DNA of 64,000 nucleotides, taken from assembly GCF_020515695.1 (NCBI RefSeq), contig NZ_JAIWJA010000006.1:310001-374000 (forward strand). The letters run 5' to 3'. Below are positions 35,413 to 45,010 of the stretch, piece by piece (position 1 is the stretch's first letter; each line of letters opens with the position of its first letter). Origin of the DNA: Pseudomonas sp. MWU16-30317 (GTDB lineage Bacteria > Pseudomonadota > Gammaproteobacteria > Pseudomonadales > Pseudomonadaceae). The translations under genes and the position numbers were made by a program. The notes under the pieces are model-generated. The model did not search any database and was not told where the DNA came from. It saw only the letters and a program-made list of their open reading frames with translations.

Positions 35413-36843
35413 CTATTCCGGCGACTGGAAGCTCAAGCTGTAGTTCACCGCCTTGCTGCCTGGGTCGAGGATGTCGAGGGCGATGTGGATCGGTGTTTGC
35501 GGCGGCATGTCGGTCTGGCCCGCCAGGTCGCCGCTGAGGTATTCGCTGGGCTTGAAGCGACGGCTGGCGATCAGCTTGCCGTCGAGGTCGGCAAAACGCA
35601 GTTCCAGCAGCGGAAACGGCTGGGAGAAGGGCGCGCGGTTATAGATGATCGCGTCGACGATCAGCGCGCCGCTGAACTGCGGATGGCTGCGCACCACCAG
35701 ATTGCTGCTCTTGATCAGGGCAATATCGACCTTGGACGGTACCTCGCAGCCCACGACGGGGCAGAACTGCTGGAACCAGGGGCGATAGGCGTCCTGGCGA
35801 GCCAGTTCGTCGAAGTGATAGGCCACGTACTGGCCGGCCAGTGTCAGTGCCGCAATCAATGCCAGCAAGCTCCAGAGCAGACGCTTGCCCCATGAGCTCT
35901 GGGATTTCTGCCATTGCAGTTCGAGAGGGTCTTCGGACAAATCCGGCAGGTCGGCGTCGCGCATCCGTGGTTCGGCCCGGCGGGCCTTGGCGGGCTTGAG
36001 CGGCGTGGCGTCGACCCGGCGCAGGCTTTCGTCGGCGGCTTCGATGGCCGAGCGGCGCTGGCGTCGTTCGTGGTGGGGCGCACGGCGGTCGTGTTCGTCG
36101 AACTCGTCCTCCAGACGGGTCAGGGACGGCTCGGCGCGGGCGTCGGGCTGGGTAACGGGTGCCAAGTGCTCGTCGACCAGTGGTGCGGGGGTGTGCGCGT
36201 CTTCTGCCAGGTAATGGTAGACGGCGGGCTCTGCGTCTCGCTCGGCGCGCAGCCGCTCCGGTGGGAGTGGGCTCTGCGCGCGAAGTTCTTGTCGCCCCTG
36301 TGAAATGCCCTGGTGCTCACCAAGCCGCGGCTCGGTCAGCGAGTCATCATCATCGAAGTCGTGGTCGACCGCCTCTGGCTCATCACGGCGGGCACTGAGC
36401 TGGTCTTCGCGCCCCGGCCCCGGATGCTCGGCGTTGCCGGTGCTTGGCGTGAAGCGCTGCTCCAGGCGGGCCAGTTCGTTGTCGAGGTCGAGGTGTTCGA
36501 GGTCAATTTCAGCAGCGGCGGCCCAGCGCCGCTGGCTGATGGGTTCGACACGGCGGTAGGCGGGCGCTTCGGGCGCTTGTGGCAGTACCGGTGGCTGTGC
36601 GGCTGTTTGAGGCGCAGGCGCAGGCGCTTCGCCGAGCGTCGGCAACGGTGAGTGCGCAGGTGCCTCGCCGAACAAGGCGGCCGCCGACTGTCCCGTGCTC
36701 TTTTCGAGCAACTGGCGCGCCGCGTTGAACACCTGCAGGCACGAACCGCAGCGCACCGCACCGCGCGCCGCGCTCAGCTGGTGGTAGCTGACGCGAAAGC
36801 TGGTCTGGCAATGTGGGCACTGGGTGACGAAACTCTCGGTCAT
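35413..36843 (-). CDS. Zinc-ribbon DUF3426 membrane protein
   Basis: 476 residues. The N-terminus MTESFVTQCPHCQTSFRVSYHQL with CGSCLQVFNA is a four-cysteine zinc ribbon (MJ0042 type). A long acidic/proline-rich region (50-310) follows, then one membrane helix near 325-345 (LLWSLLALIAALTLAGQYVAYHF) and a DUF3426 domain with CPVVGCEVPSKVDIALIKSSNL. It sits between prmA and dusB in P. aeruginosa too (PA4851). Function is not known. Confidence 0.85.
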   Translation of the reverse strand: MTESFVTQCPHCQTSFRVSYHQLSAARGAVRCGSCLQVFNAARQLLEKSTGQSAAALFGEAPAHSPLPTLGEAPAPAPQTAAQPPVLPQAPEAPAYRRVEPISQRRWAAAAEIDLEHLDLDNELARLEQRFTPSTGNAEHPGPGREDQLSARRDEPEAVDHDFDDDDSLTEPRLGEHQGISQGRQELRAQSPLPPERLRAERDAEPAVYHYLAEDAHTPAPLVDEHLAPVTQPDARAEPSLTRLEDEFDEHDRRAPHHERRQRRSAIEAADESLRRVDATPLKPAKARRAEPRMRDADLPDLSEDPLELQWQKSQSSWGKRLLWSLLALIAALTLAGQYVAYHFDELARQDAYRPWFQQFCPVVGCEVPSKVDIALIKSSNLVVRSHPQFSGALIVDAIIYNRAPFSQPFPLLELRFADLDGKLIASRRFKPSEYLSGDLAGQTDMPPQTPIHIALDILDPGSKAVNYSLSFQSPE

Positions 36844-36901
36844 GCGCGGGTCCGGGCGGTAAGCGGCGCTCTGGCGGTGGCGAGCGATATCTTAAGAGGT
36901 C

Positions 36902-37780
36902 TCAGCGGCGTCGACCACTGATGCGTACCCAGCCATCACGGTTGGCGATCGGATCGAGGTCGAAATCCGCAGCATAGGCGGCGGCGACTTCTTCGCCCTG
37001 CTCGGCCAGGATGCCCGACAATGCGAGGCGGCCACCGGATTTGACCAGGGTCGACAGCTGCGGTGCCAGGCTGACCAATGGTCCGGCGAGGATGTTGGCG
37101 ACCAGCACATCGGCTTGTTGGGCCGGCAGGTCTTCAGGCAGGTACAGCGGGAAAGAGTCCTCGGCAATGCCATTGCGCCCGGCGTTGTCGCGGGAGGCTT
37201 CGAGCGCCTGTACATCGATGTCGGTACCGACCGCATGCTTGGCCCCCAGCAACAGCGCGGCGATGGCCAGGATGCCCGAGCCGCAGCCGAAATCCAGTAC
37301 TTCGCAATCCTGCAACGGCTGGCCATCGAGCCATTCCAGGCACAGTGCGGTAGTTGGATGGGTGCCGGTGCCGAACGCCAGGCCTGGGTCGAGCAGCAGG
37401 TTCACCGCGTCAGGCTCGGGGGCGTCGAGCCAGCTCGGGACGATCCACAGGCGCTGGCCGAAACGGATCGGGTGGAAGTTGTCCATCCAGCTGCGTTCCC
37501 AGTCCTGATCCTCGATCACCTCGGCGTGATGCTCGGGCAGTTGGGCGTCGGTCAGCAGTTGCAGGTGGGCGAACACAGCCTGCGCATCGGTATCGGCCTC
37601 GAACAGCGCGAGCAGATGGGTGTGGGTCCACAGCGGCGTGGTATTGAGCTCTGGCTCGAAGATCGGCTGGTCCTCGGCATCCATGAAGGTGACCGACACC
37701 GCGCCAACTTCCAGCAGGGCATCTTCATAGGTTTCGGCTTGTGCTGGGCTGATGGCCAGACGGACTTGCAGCCAGGGCAT
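36902..37780 (-). CDS. prmA: Ribosomal protein L11 methyltransferase PrmA
   Basis: 292 residues, normal length. The S-adenosylmethionine motif I is EVLDFGCGSGILAIAALLLGA near 158-178, preceded by LLLDPGLAFGTGTHPTTALCL, and the catalytic NILAGPL is near 230. It trimethylates L11. Same order beside accC as in P. aeruginosa except for the inserted RHS gene. Confidence 0.98.
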   Translation of the reverse strand: MPWLQVRLAISPAQAETYEDALLEVGAVSVTFMDAEDQPIFEPELNTTPLWTHTHLLALFEADTDAQAVFAHLQLLTDAQLPEHHAEVIEDQDWERSWMDNFHPIRFGQRLWIVPSWLDAPEPDAVNLLLDPGLAFGTGTHPTTALCLEWLDGQPLQDCEVLDFGCGSGILAIAALLLGAKHAVGTDIDVQALEASRDNAGRNGIAEDSFPLYLPEDLPAQQADVLVANILAGPLVSLAPQLSTLVKSGGRLALSGILAEQGEEVAAAYAADFDLDPIANRDGWVRISGRRR

Positions 37781-37952
37781 GGCGGGTACCTTTGATCTAA
37801 GAGCAAAGCGCGGAGTTTACGCGAGCGCGGGGTGTGTAGCGAGTAGGGCTTGTTGTCGGCAGGGTCATTGTCAAGCTGTCAGATTTGTGAGTACCCCGCG
37901 AGGGGGCAGATGTGCAGGATGGTTTATCCCCATATGCCAGAGCGCCACGGAC

Positions 37953-38804
37953 ATGAAACCCAGGAATGGTCGGCGGTATTTGTTGCAGTGTGATAGTCGG
38001 CAGTCGGTGCTATCCAATAGTGCTGGACTGTCGCTTGCTTATAGCTGTTTTGGTTGGTGCGCGCATGATAACGGCAGTCGAATAGCGTTCAACGGGAGAT
38101 TCAAGGAGTTGCACGGCGGGTATTTGCTAGGAAATGGATATCGGCTGTATTCGTCGGTTCTGGGTCGGTTTGTGAGCCCAGACTCATTGAGCCCGTTCGA
38201 TCAAGGGGGGATGAATGCTTATGTGTACTGCCACAGTGATCCCTTGAATGCTATTGACCCTACCGGCCATATTCCGGTTAAGCCGTTGCTGAACTCATTC
38301 GATGGTGCGGGTAACTTTCTCAGGCGTTTTTGGGGCGGCCTGCCTGATTTTTCAAGCGCCCTGAGTCGAGGTCGCGGGTCCAGCGCAAGTGGCCTCAAAA
38401 AAGTCTCATCGTTTGCAGGCGAGGGATTTGCTTTCGTGGGAGGAGCAGCAAAGCCTGAGATGCCGTATCGCAGCGGTAACGTGATGAGAGCTTTGAACAG
38501 TACTGAGGGGTGGATGCCTAGGCGCGCAGAGCTATTGGCAATAGATTTTGATTTGAATGTCCCAAAATTGAAGGCTTTGGATAAGAAGGAGTTGCTGGCC
38601 AGGCAAGCGCAGGTCGAGACTGGCTTGGCAGGTATGTTCCCTGGTTATGACTACAGAAGCGGGCTTGCGCTGCAGAGTGCGGCGGAGCAAAAAAGGATGT
38701 TCGTGAGCGATACCCGTTTTTCTCGCCGTATATTGTTCGAGGAGCTTCGTCGCATGGGCACCTTGCCAACAAATATGCGGAACATTCGCGCTGAGTACCT
38801 ATAA
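37953..38804 (+). CDS. Orphan RHS-core tip protein with unknown C-terminal domain
   Basis: 283 residues from the ATG at 37953 (MKPRNGRRYLLQCDSRQSVL), an opening typical of short Pseudomonas RHS proteins; upstream in-frame codons are not family-like. The RHS core repeat ends in YLLGNGYRLYSSVLGRFVSPDS, SPFDQGGMNAYVYC and DPLNAIDPTGHIP (about residues 50-110). The remaining 170 residues are a variable tip I cannot match. The body of a full RHS protein (more than 1,000 residues) is missing. The gene is visibly more AT-rich than its neighbours and splits prmA from accC, suggesting acquisition. No immunity gene follows; the stop overlaps the accC terminator. Confidence 0.85.
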   Translation: MKPRNGRRYLLQCDSRQSVLSNSAGLSLAYSCFGWCAHDNGSRIAFNGRFKELHGGYLLGNGYRLYSSVLGRFVSPDSLSPFDQGGMNAYVYCHSDPLNAIDPTGHIPVKPLLNSFDGAGNFLRRFWGGLPDFSSALSRGRGSSASGLKKVSSFAGEGFAFVGGAAKPEMPYRSGNVMRALNSTEGWMPRRAELLAIDFDLNVPKLKALDKKELLARQAQVETGLAGMFPGYDYRSGLALQSAAEQKRMFVSDTRFSRRILFEELRRMGTLPTNMRNIRAEYL

Positions 38805-38807
38805 AAA

Positions 38808-38829
38808 AACCGGCCATCTCTGGCCGGTT
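38808..38829 (-). terminator. Terminator of accBC
   Basis: AACCGGCCA, loop TCTC, TGGCCGGTT, followed on the minus strand by a run of seven T. It lies about 50 bases after the accC stop. Its T-run touches the stop codon of the RHS gene on the other strand. Confidence 0.92.
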
Positions 38830-38878
38830 CTTGTCCTGCGTTGCAGCTATCGGGGGGCAAGCCGCCTCCGCTACAGAA

Positions 38879-40225
38879 TCACTTCTCGCTAGCCAGCTTG
38901 TGCTCCAGGTAGTGAATATTCACACCACCCTCGCAGAAGCCTTTGTCGCGAACCAGATCCCGGTGCAGCGGGATGTTGGTCTTGATGCCGTCGACCACGA
39001 TCTCGTCCAGCGCATTGCGCATGCGCGCCATGGCTTCGTCACGGTCTTTGCCGTAGGTGATCAGCTTGCCGATCAGCGAGTCGTAGTTCGGCGGGACCGC
39101 ATAGCCACTGTACAGGTGCGAGTCGACGCGTACGCCGTTGCCGCCTGGGGCGTGGAAATGCTTGACCGTGCCTGGGCTCGGGATGAAGGTGCGTGGGTCT
39201 TCGGCGTTGATCCGGCACTCCAGCGAGTGACCGCGGATGACGACGTCGTCCTGGGTGTACGACAGCTTGTTGCCAGCGGCGATGCTGAGCATCTCCTTGA
39301 CGATGTCGATACCGGTGACCATTTCCGAAACCGGGTGCTCGACCTGGACGCGGGTGTTCATTTCGATGAAATAGAACCGACCGTCTTCGTACAGGAACTC
39401 GAAGGTACCGGCGCCGCGGTAGCCGATGTCTATGCACGCCTTGACGCAGCGGGCGAAGACTTCCTGGCGAGCGGTTTCGTCGATGCCTGGTGCCGGCGCT
39501 TCTTCCAGGACCTTCTGGTGGCGGCGCTGCAGCGAGCAGTCGCGGTCACCCAGGTGGATCGCCTGGCCTTGGCCGTCGGACAGCACTTGCACTTCGACGT
39601 GACGCGGGTTGGTCAGGAATTTTTCCAGATAGACCATCGGGTTGCCGAACGCGGCACCGGCTTCGGTGCGAGTCAGTATGGCCGAGGCGATCAGGTCTTC
39701 TTCCTTGTGTACCACGCGCATGCCGCGACCACCGCCGCCGCCAGCGGCCTTGATGATCACCGGATAGCCGACTTCACGGCCGATGCGCAGGGCGGTTTCT
39801 TCGTCTTCAGGCAGTGGGCCGTCGGAACCCGGAACGGTTGGCACGCCGGCAGCGATCATCGCGTGCTTGGCCGAAACCTTGTCGCCCATCAGGCGAATGG
39901 TGTCGGCTTTCGGGCCAATGAACGCGAAGCCGGATTTTTCCACCTGTTCGGCGAAGTCGGCGTTTTCCGCGAGGAAGCCGTAGCCTGGGTGGATGGCCGT
40001 GGCGCCGGTGACTTCGGCAGCCGCGATAATGGCCGGGATGTGCAGGTACGACAGATTGGCCGGCGCCGGGCCGATGCATACGGACTCGTCGGCCAGGCCC
40101 AGGTGCATCAGTTCCTTGTCGGCCTTGGAGTAGACGGCGACGGTCTTGATGCCCAGCTCTTTGCACGCACGCAGGATTCGCAGAGCGATCTCACCGCGGT
40201 TGGCGATCAGTACTTTTTCCAGCAT
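38879..40225 (-). CDS. accC: Acetyl-CoA carboxylase biotin carboxylase subunit AccC
   Basis: 448 residues, normal length, from MLEKVLIANRGEIALRILRACKELG. ATP-grasp loop KAAGGGGGRGMRVV near 160, biotin-carboxylase blocks GDRDCSLQRRHQKVLEEAPAP and YRGAGTFEFLYEDGRFYFIEMN. It carboxylates biotin on AccB, the first step of fatty-acid synthesis. Starts 49 bases after accB; ends at a strong terminator. Confidence 0.98.
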   Translation of the reverse strand: MLEKVLIANRGEIALRILRACKELGIKTVAVYSKADKELMHLGLADESVCIGPAPANLSYLHIPAIIAAAEVTGATAIHPGYGFLAENADFAEQVEKSGFAFIGPKADTIRLMGDKVSAKHAMIAAGVPTVPGSDGPLPEDEETALRIGREVGYPVIIKAAGGGGGRGMRVVHKEEDLIASAILTRTEAGAAFGNPMVYLEKFLTNPRHVEVQVLSDGQGQAIHLGDRDCSLQRRHQKVLEEAPAPGIDETARQEVFARCVKACIDIGYRGAGTFEFLYEDGRFYFIEMNTRVQVEHPVSEMVTGIDIVKEMLSIAAGNKLSYTQDDVVIRGHSLECRINAEDPRTFIPSPGTVKHFHAPGGNGVRVDSHLYSGYAVPPNYDSLIGKLITYGKDRDEAMARMRNALDEIVVDGIKTNIPLHRDLVRDKGFCEGGVNIHYLEHKLASEK

Positions 40226-40274
40226 TGCTGCCTTCTCCTTATGGAGCTACGCCATTGAGGCGCAGCAGCATGGG

Positions 40275-40733
40275 TCAAACGATGGTGAAGAGAGGCTGGT
40301 CGTATTCAACCGGCTGGCCGTCTTCCACGAGGATCGATTCGATCACACCGCTGGTTTCAGCTTCGATGTGGTTCATCATCTTCATCGCTTCGACGATGCA
40401 CAGGGTGTCGCCTTTCTTCACGGTCTGGCCGACTTCAGCGAAGGCTGGCGCGGCAGGCGAAGATTTGCGGTAGAAGGTACCGACCATTGGCGAGCGAGCG
40501 ACGGTGCCGTTCAATTTTGGCGCGGCAGGTGCTTCAGCGGCGACCGGAGCGGCAGCGGCAACCGGGGCAGCGACAGGCGCAGGCATCGGTGCTGGTGCGT
40601 AGTACTGCTGGGCAGGGGTCTTGCTGTGGCGGCTGATCCGTACGGATTCTTCGCCTTCCTTGATTTCCAGTTCGTCGATGCCGGATTCTTCCAGCAGCTC
40701 GATCAATTTTTTGACTTTACGAATATCCATCAA
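40275..40733 (-). CDS. accB: Biotin carboxyl carrier protein AccB
   Basis: 152 residues. N-terminal dimerisation part MDIRKVKKLIELLEESGIDELEI, an alanine/proline linker (about 45-75), and the biotinyl domain with EAMKMMN whose lysine (about residue 117) is biotinylated. First gene of accBC. In most pseudomonads aroQ precedes it directly; here the upstream 469 bases are non-coding. Confidence 0.97.
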   Translation of the reverse strand: MMDIRKVKKLIELLEESGIDELEIKEGEESVRISRHSKTPAQQYYAPAPMPAPVAAPVAAAAPVAAEAPAAPKLNGTVARSPMVGTFYRKSSPAAPAFAEVGQTVKKGDTLCIVEAMKMMNHIEAETSGVIESILVEDGQPVEYDQPLFTIV

Positions 40734-41202
40734 TCATCAACTCCCAAGGGTCGGTCAGGGGCGTGGTGTGTTCTGCCTCGGCGTCCCGGCGTGCCAGCGG
40801 CATGGCTGGCGCCTGGGGCGCGGATCACGGTGCAGCCTGCGAAGGCCGTGGCCGTGACAGCGGAAATCGGTGTATGCGCACACGGTTGAAAAAAAGCACA
40901 TCGAAGAGTGGGATGCTCAGCAATCGCGACGCGTCACGTCCCTGAGTGCCGGGCAGTGCAAAACTGCCAGTGCCTAGCGGCTAAAAGCGCCATTGGCTGT
41001 CCCATCTCATGTCCGTCTGTGTCGTGCGCGGCGACTATGCCGCAAAGCACTGCCAACTGTCCAGTTAAGCACAATAGCCAGCACGTTGACCGATGATTGC
41101 GCAAAGTGCGTGACTATGTGGGCGGTTTTGGTCACGGGCGTGGCTGACGGCCCCAGTTTGAGGCCGTTGCGCGCTGTTGCAGCGCGCGTTCACGGAAGCG
41201 AT
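40734..41202. other. 469-base gap between dsbD and accB (no aroQ)
   Basis: No coding frame with family-like sequence was found, although aroQ normally occupies this place. It should hold the accBC promoter. Two small hairpins are visible: GGCAGT-GCAAA-ACTGCC near 40953, and GCGCGCTG-TTG-CAGCGCGC at 41169-41187, the latter 16 bases past the dsbD stop and perhaps its terminator, although no T-run follows. Confidence 0.7.
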
Positions 41203-42987
41203 TCAGCCTGGCACTTTGGCGAGAAAACTTTTCGCATCTATTTCGCCGACGATACGCGACGTTACTGTTTCCTGGCCTTGGGCGTCGAAAAACAGGAAGG
41301 CGGGAGGGCCAAACAATTTGTAACGATCCAGTATCGCGCGTTGCTCGGCATTGCTGTCGGTCATGTCGAAACGTATCCGGTCATACGGGGCCAAAGCAGC
41401 AACGACGCTTGGGTCGGTCAGGACCTTGGCTTCGATCACCTTGCAGCTGATGCACCAGTCGGCGTACCAGTCCAGCACCAGCGGGCGTCCTGCGGCCTTC
41501 GCCGCTGCCAGTGCACTGTCCAGTTGGGCTGCAGTGGTGATGGTTTGCCAACTGCTGGCGGCGGGATGCGCCGCACCGCCATTGGCGAGGGATGCGCTGC
41601 CGTTGCCCAGCGGCTGGAACGGATCGCTTTGGCCGCTAAAGGCACCCACCCAGCTGGCCAGGGCGTAGCTCAGCAGCAGCAGGCCGCAGAGCTGGGCCAG
41701 ACGCTGGCGCGTGGTCTTGACGCCGAACTCGAGTGCGCCGAGGAACAGCCCGACACCGGCCGCCAGCAGCCCGACCAGCAACAGGGTGACAGGCCCGGGC
41801 AATACGCGACTCAGCATGCCCACTGCGACAGCCAGCAGCAGCACCCCGATCGCATTTTTGACCGAGACCATCCAGGCACCGCTTTTCGGCAGCCAGGCCG
41901 CGCCACCGGTGGCGACCACCACTAGCGGCACGCCCATGCCGACGCCGAGCGCGAACAGTTTCAAGGCGCCGCCGACGGCATCGCCGCTGGCGCTGATGTA
42001 CAGCAGCGCGCCGGCCAGCGGTGCGGAGACGCACGGGGAAACCAGCAGGCTGGAAACCACGCCGAGCACGGCGGCACCCCATAGCGAACCGCCTTGCGCA
42101 TTGCCCGCGATGCGGTCCAGGCGACGGCTCAGCGCCTGAGGCAGCTTGAGATCGAACGTGCCGAACATCGCCAAGGCGAATACCGCGAAAATCAACGCGA
42201 ATGGCACCAATACCCAGACCGATTGCAAGCGTGCCTGCAGGTTGAACTGGGCGCCAAACATGCCCATCAACGCACCCAGCAGCGCGAAGCAGGCGGCCAT
42301 CGGCAGTGCATAGGCCAGTGATAGCGACAGACCACGCAGGCCACCGACCTGTCCGCGCAACACGATACTGGAAACGATCGGCAGCATTGGCAGCACGCAG
42401 GGCGTGAACGTCAGGCCGATACCGGCAAGCAGGTACAGCAACAGTTCGTGCCAGCTCCAGCCTGAGGTGGCAGGGGCTGCGACATCACTGGCAATGGCCG
42501 GTGCGTCGGCAGCAGCGCTGTGGCCATCAATGCTCAACCGCTCGGTTTCCGGCGGATAGCACAGGCCTTTGTCGGCGCAGCCCTGGTAGGTCACCACCAG
42601 GGTGAACGGGCGTTGCGCGCTCTCGGGGCGGGGCAGGGTGACGTCGATGATGCCGTGGTAGACCTCGACGTCGCCGAAATACTCATCGTGCTTTTTTTCG
42701 CCGGCCGGCAACTGCGCCGCGCCCAAGCCGATGTCGGCGGGTTCGGTGCGAAACTGCATACGGTGGCGGTACAGGTAGTAGCCTTCGGCGGGGACGAAGC
42801 GCAGCGTCAGGTGGTCTGGCGTGCTTTCGCGCAGCTCCAGCTTGAACGCTTCGCGTACCGGTAGAAAGTCGCTGCTGTTGTTCAGCGATGAGGCACCAAG
42901 TACCGAGGTCGGGCGGCTGTCGAGCAGGCCTGCGCCCAAGACAGGCAGCGCAAAGGCGAAAAGCAGCAGGAAAAACAGGCGGCGCAT
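41203..42987 (-). CDS. dsbD: Thiol:disulfide interchange protein DsbD
   Basis: 594 residues from the ATG at 42987 (MRRLFFLLLFAFALPVLGA, signal peptide); 12 upstream in-frame codons are rejected. The periplasmic alpha domain has the redox pair in YQGCADKGLCYPP near 140. The central part has about eight membrane helices, with FTPCVLPMLPIVS and SPCVSAPLAGALL each holding one redox cysteine. The C-terminal thioredoxin domain has DWYADWCISCKVIE. It passes electrons from thioredoxin to the periplasm. Synteny matches P. aeruginosa dsbD1/dipZ. Confidence 0.95.
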   Translation of the reverse strand: MRRLFFLLLFAFALPVLGAGLLDSRPTSVLGASSLNNSSDFLPVREAFKLELRESTPDHLTLRFVPAEGYYLYRHRMQFRTEPADIGLGAAQLPAGEKKHDEYFGDVEVYHGIIDVTLPRPESAQRPFTLVVTYQGCADKGLCYPPETERLSIDGHSAAADAPAIASDVAAPATSGWSWHELLLYLLAGIGLTFTPCVLPMLPIVSSIVLRGQVGGLRGLSLSLAYALPMAACFALLGALMGMFGAQFNLQARLQSVWVLVPFALIFAVFALAMFGTFDLKLPQALSRRLDRIAGNAQGGSLWGAAVLGVVSSLLVSPCVSAPLAGALLYISASGDAVGGALKLFALGVGMGVPLVVVATGGAAWLPKSGAWMVSVKNAIGVLLLAVAVGMLSRVLPGPVTLLLVGLLAAGVGLFLGALEFGVKTTRQRLAQLCGLLLLSYALASWVGAFSGQSDPFQPLGNGSASLANGGAAHPAASSWQTITTAAQLDSALAAAKAAGRPLVLDWYADWCISCKVIEAKVLTDPSVVAALAPYDRIRFDMTDSNAEQRAILDRYKLFGPPAFLFFDAQGQETVTSRIVGEIDAKSFLAKVPG

Positions 42988-43093
42988 GATGGCGTTCTCG
43001 CAAAGCAGTAAGGCGCCCATCATATCGATCCGGGGATTATGTGGCTGTTAACTTAGCTTCATCGGGATGTAACCTGATGTGCCGAGGGGGCCC

Positions 43094-44707
43094 TCAAACC
43101 GCTCGCATCACTCGATTGCGACCGGCTCGCTTGGCGCTGTACAGCGCTTCATCGGCCATGGCTGCCATCATCAGGCTGTCGAGGCGCTCATTGAACTGCA
43201 CCACCCCGGCGCTGAAGGTGCATGAGAGGTCCTGAGGCTGCGCCGGGTAATGGATTTCGGCAAAGCGCTCGCGGATTTCGTCGAGTACACCGCAGGCGGC
43301 TTCGAGATCGGTGTCGGGCATGACGATGGCGAATTCCTCGCCGCCATAACGGCCGATGAAATCGGTCTTGCGCAAACGCTGCTTGAGGAACAGCGCCAGG
43401 CTCTTGATCACCCGGTCGCCCATGGGGTGGCCGTGGCTGTCGTTGACCTTCTTGAAGTGGTCGATATCGAGCATGGCGAAGCTCAACGGCTTGCTTTCGC
43501 GCACCGCCCGGAAACTGCAGTCTTCGAGCAACTGCAGGATATGCGTGTGGTTATAGAGCCCGGTCAGGCTGTCGCGCACCATCCGCGCCTTGAGATGGCG
43601 CGCGCGGGCGGCACGGTTGCGCACCGTGGTAATCAGGTGCCGCGAGCGGATCGGCTTGGTGAGGAAGTCGTCACCGCCCTCGCTCATGGCGTCCAGCTGT
43701 TTATCCAGATCGTCTTCGGCCGACAGGTAAATGATCGGCACGCTGACATAGCGATCGTTGTGGCGAATGACCTTGGCCAGCTCGGTGCCGGTGCAGGTGG
43801 GCATGTACATGTCGAGGATGATCAAATCGGGCTGGAAGTCCGCCAGCTCGGCCATGGTCTGGATCGGCTCGGTCAGGGTGCGAGTGACGATGCCGGCACC
43901 GTTGAGCAGGCGCTCGGTGTGCATGGCCTGGGCCCGCGAGTCGTCGATGATCAGCACTTTATAGGGATCGTACTGCGCTACCGAGGTCAGGGTCTCGATT
44001 TTCTCCAGCAGGCTCGAGGCTTCCAGCGCCCCGGTCAGGAACTCCTGACCACCGGCACGAACGGCGGCCAGGCGGGTGGGCGTGTCGGTTTCGTGCAGAC
44101 TGAAAAACAGCAGCGGCAGTTTGTTTTCCAGGCCCTGCTGGACTTGCGCAGCCAGTTGCAGGCCGCGGCCGGTGCCGCCGAAATCGACGTCCATGACGAT
44201 CGCCGACGGCAGGCGCTCGGCCATGGTCGCCAAGAACACCGTCGGTGTCGGCAACGCCTGGGCACTGAGCCCGAAGAACTCCAATTGGCGCGCCAGGCGC
44301 TCGGCGCGCTCGGCATCTTCGAGCAGCACGAACAGCGGCTTGCGCAGGGGCGGCAATGGCGTTTCGTCGAGTTTGTCGCCCTGGCGCAGGCCGGTGCGTG
44401 AAAGCCGTTGCATCAGCTGGTTGAGCTCACTGATCAACTCGCTATTGAGGCGGCCGCTATTGGCATCGACCGCGTCCAGGCAGTTGCGGATACCTTGGGC
44501 GAGGACAATGTGCTCCGGTTGTTCGAAGCGTTCGCCGAAGCGCTGCAGGCGCAGGCTCGCATCGCGCAGTTCGAGTTGACCGCTGCTTGACCATCCGCCC
44601 AGCTGCAGACGCTGCCAGATCTCGAGGATCTGACGGGCCTGATGAATGACTCGTTGCGCAAAAAGCTGCTTGAGCCGATCGCGATTGGGTTCGACAGGTT
44701 CTTTCAT
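43094..44707 (-). CDS. gcbA: Response regulator-type diguanylate cyclase GcbA
   Basis: 537 residues from the ATG at 44707 (MKEPVEPNRDRLKQLF). After a helical N-terminus come a first receiver-like domain (about 125-240), a true receiver (YKVLIIDDSRAQAM with phospho-acceptor D in DLIILDMYMP), and a GGDEF domain with GRYGGEEFAIVMPD. An inhibitory RxxD site (RKTD) sits five residues before GGEEF, so product feedback is likely. Length, domain order and location next to dsbD match PA4843/GcbA, a cyclic-di-GMP synthase promoting surface attachment. Confidence 0.92.
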   Translation of the reverse strand: MKEPVEPNRDRLKQLFAQRVIHQARQILEIWQRLQLGGWSSSGQLELRDASLRLQRFGERFEQPEHIVLAQGIRNCLDAVDANSGRLNSELISELNQLMQRLSRTGLRQGDKLDETPLPPLRKPLFVLLEDAERAERLARQLEFFGLSAQALPTPTVFLATMAERLPSAIVMDVDFGGTGRGLQLAAQVQQGLENKLPLLFFSLHETDTPTRLAAVRAGGQEFLTGALEASSLLEKIETLTSVAQYDPYKVLIIDDSRAQAMHTERLLNGAGIVTRTLTEPIQTMAELADFQPDLIILDMYMPTCTGTELAKVIRHNDRYVSVPIIYLSAEDDLDKQLDAMSEGGDDFLTKPIRSRHLITTVRNRAARARHLKARMVRDSLTGLYNHTHILQLLEDCSFRAVRESKPLSFAMLDIDHFKKVNDSHGHPMGDRVIKSLALFLKQRLRKTDFIGRYGGEEFAIVMPDTDLEAACGVLDEIRERFAEIHYPAQPQDLSCTFSAGVVQFNERLDSLMMAAMADEALYSAKRAGRNRVMRAV

Positions 44708-45010
44708 GGCCGACTGCGTATCTGGATGAACGAACGAATTGAGTAGTGGCTCTATGCTAGCAGTTCTCGGGATTTCATTCCGGGTCATACGTCACTTTGT
44801 AACTGGATTTTAATTATTCAATTTATGACTGTCCGGTCGGTTATGCCCGGTGGCCTGCTTGATTTATAGTGCAGGATTGCTGTGGTACGGCTGTCGCGCC
44901 TGCATGGCCTGAGCGTCGCAGCGAGCGCAACAATGTTTGCTGCGCTAAGGCACCCTGCGGGTACATGGCGGTCGAACCCCATGAACTCGGCGATTGAAAG
45001 GATAAAAACG
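44708..45010. other. Divergent promoter gap between gcbA and the DUF2333 gene
   Basis: 303 bases without a gene. An AT-rich block around 44795-44825 is suited to promoter activity, with another near 44860-44870 (TTGATTTATAGTGC). An open frame runs through from 44882 but lacks a ribosome site before 45011. Confidence 0.5.

Noticed and set aside
37752..37952. Upstream extension of the RHS frame to 37752
   Set aside because: The extra 67 residues are Arg/Cys-rich, overlap prmA on the other strand and are not RHS-like; MKPRNGRRYLLQCDSRQSVL is the family-type start.
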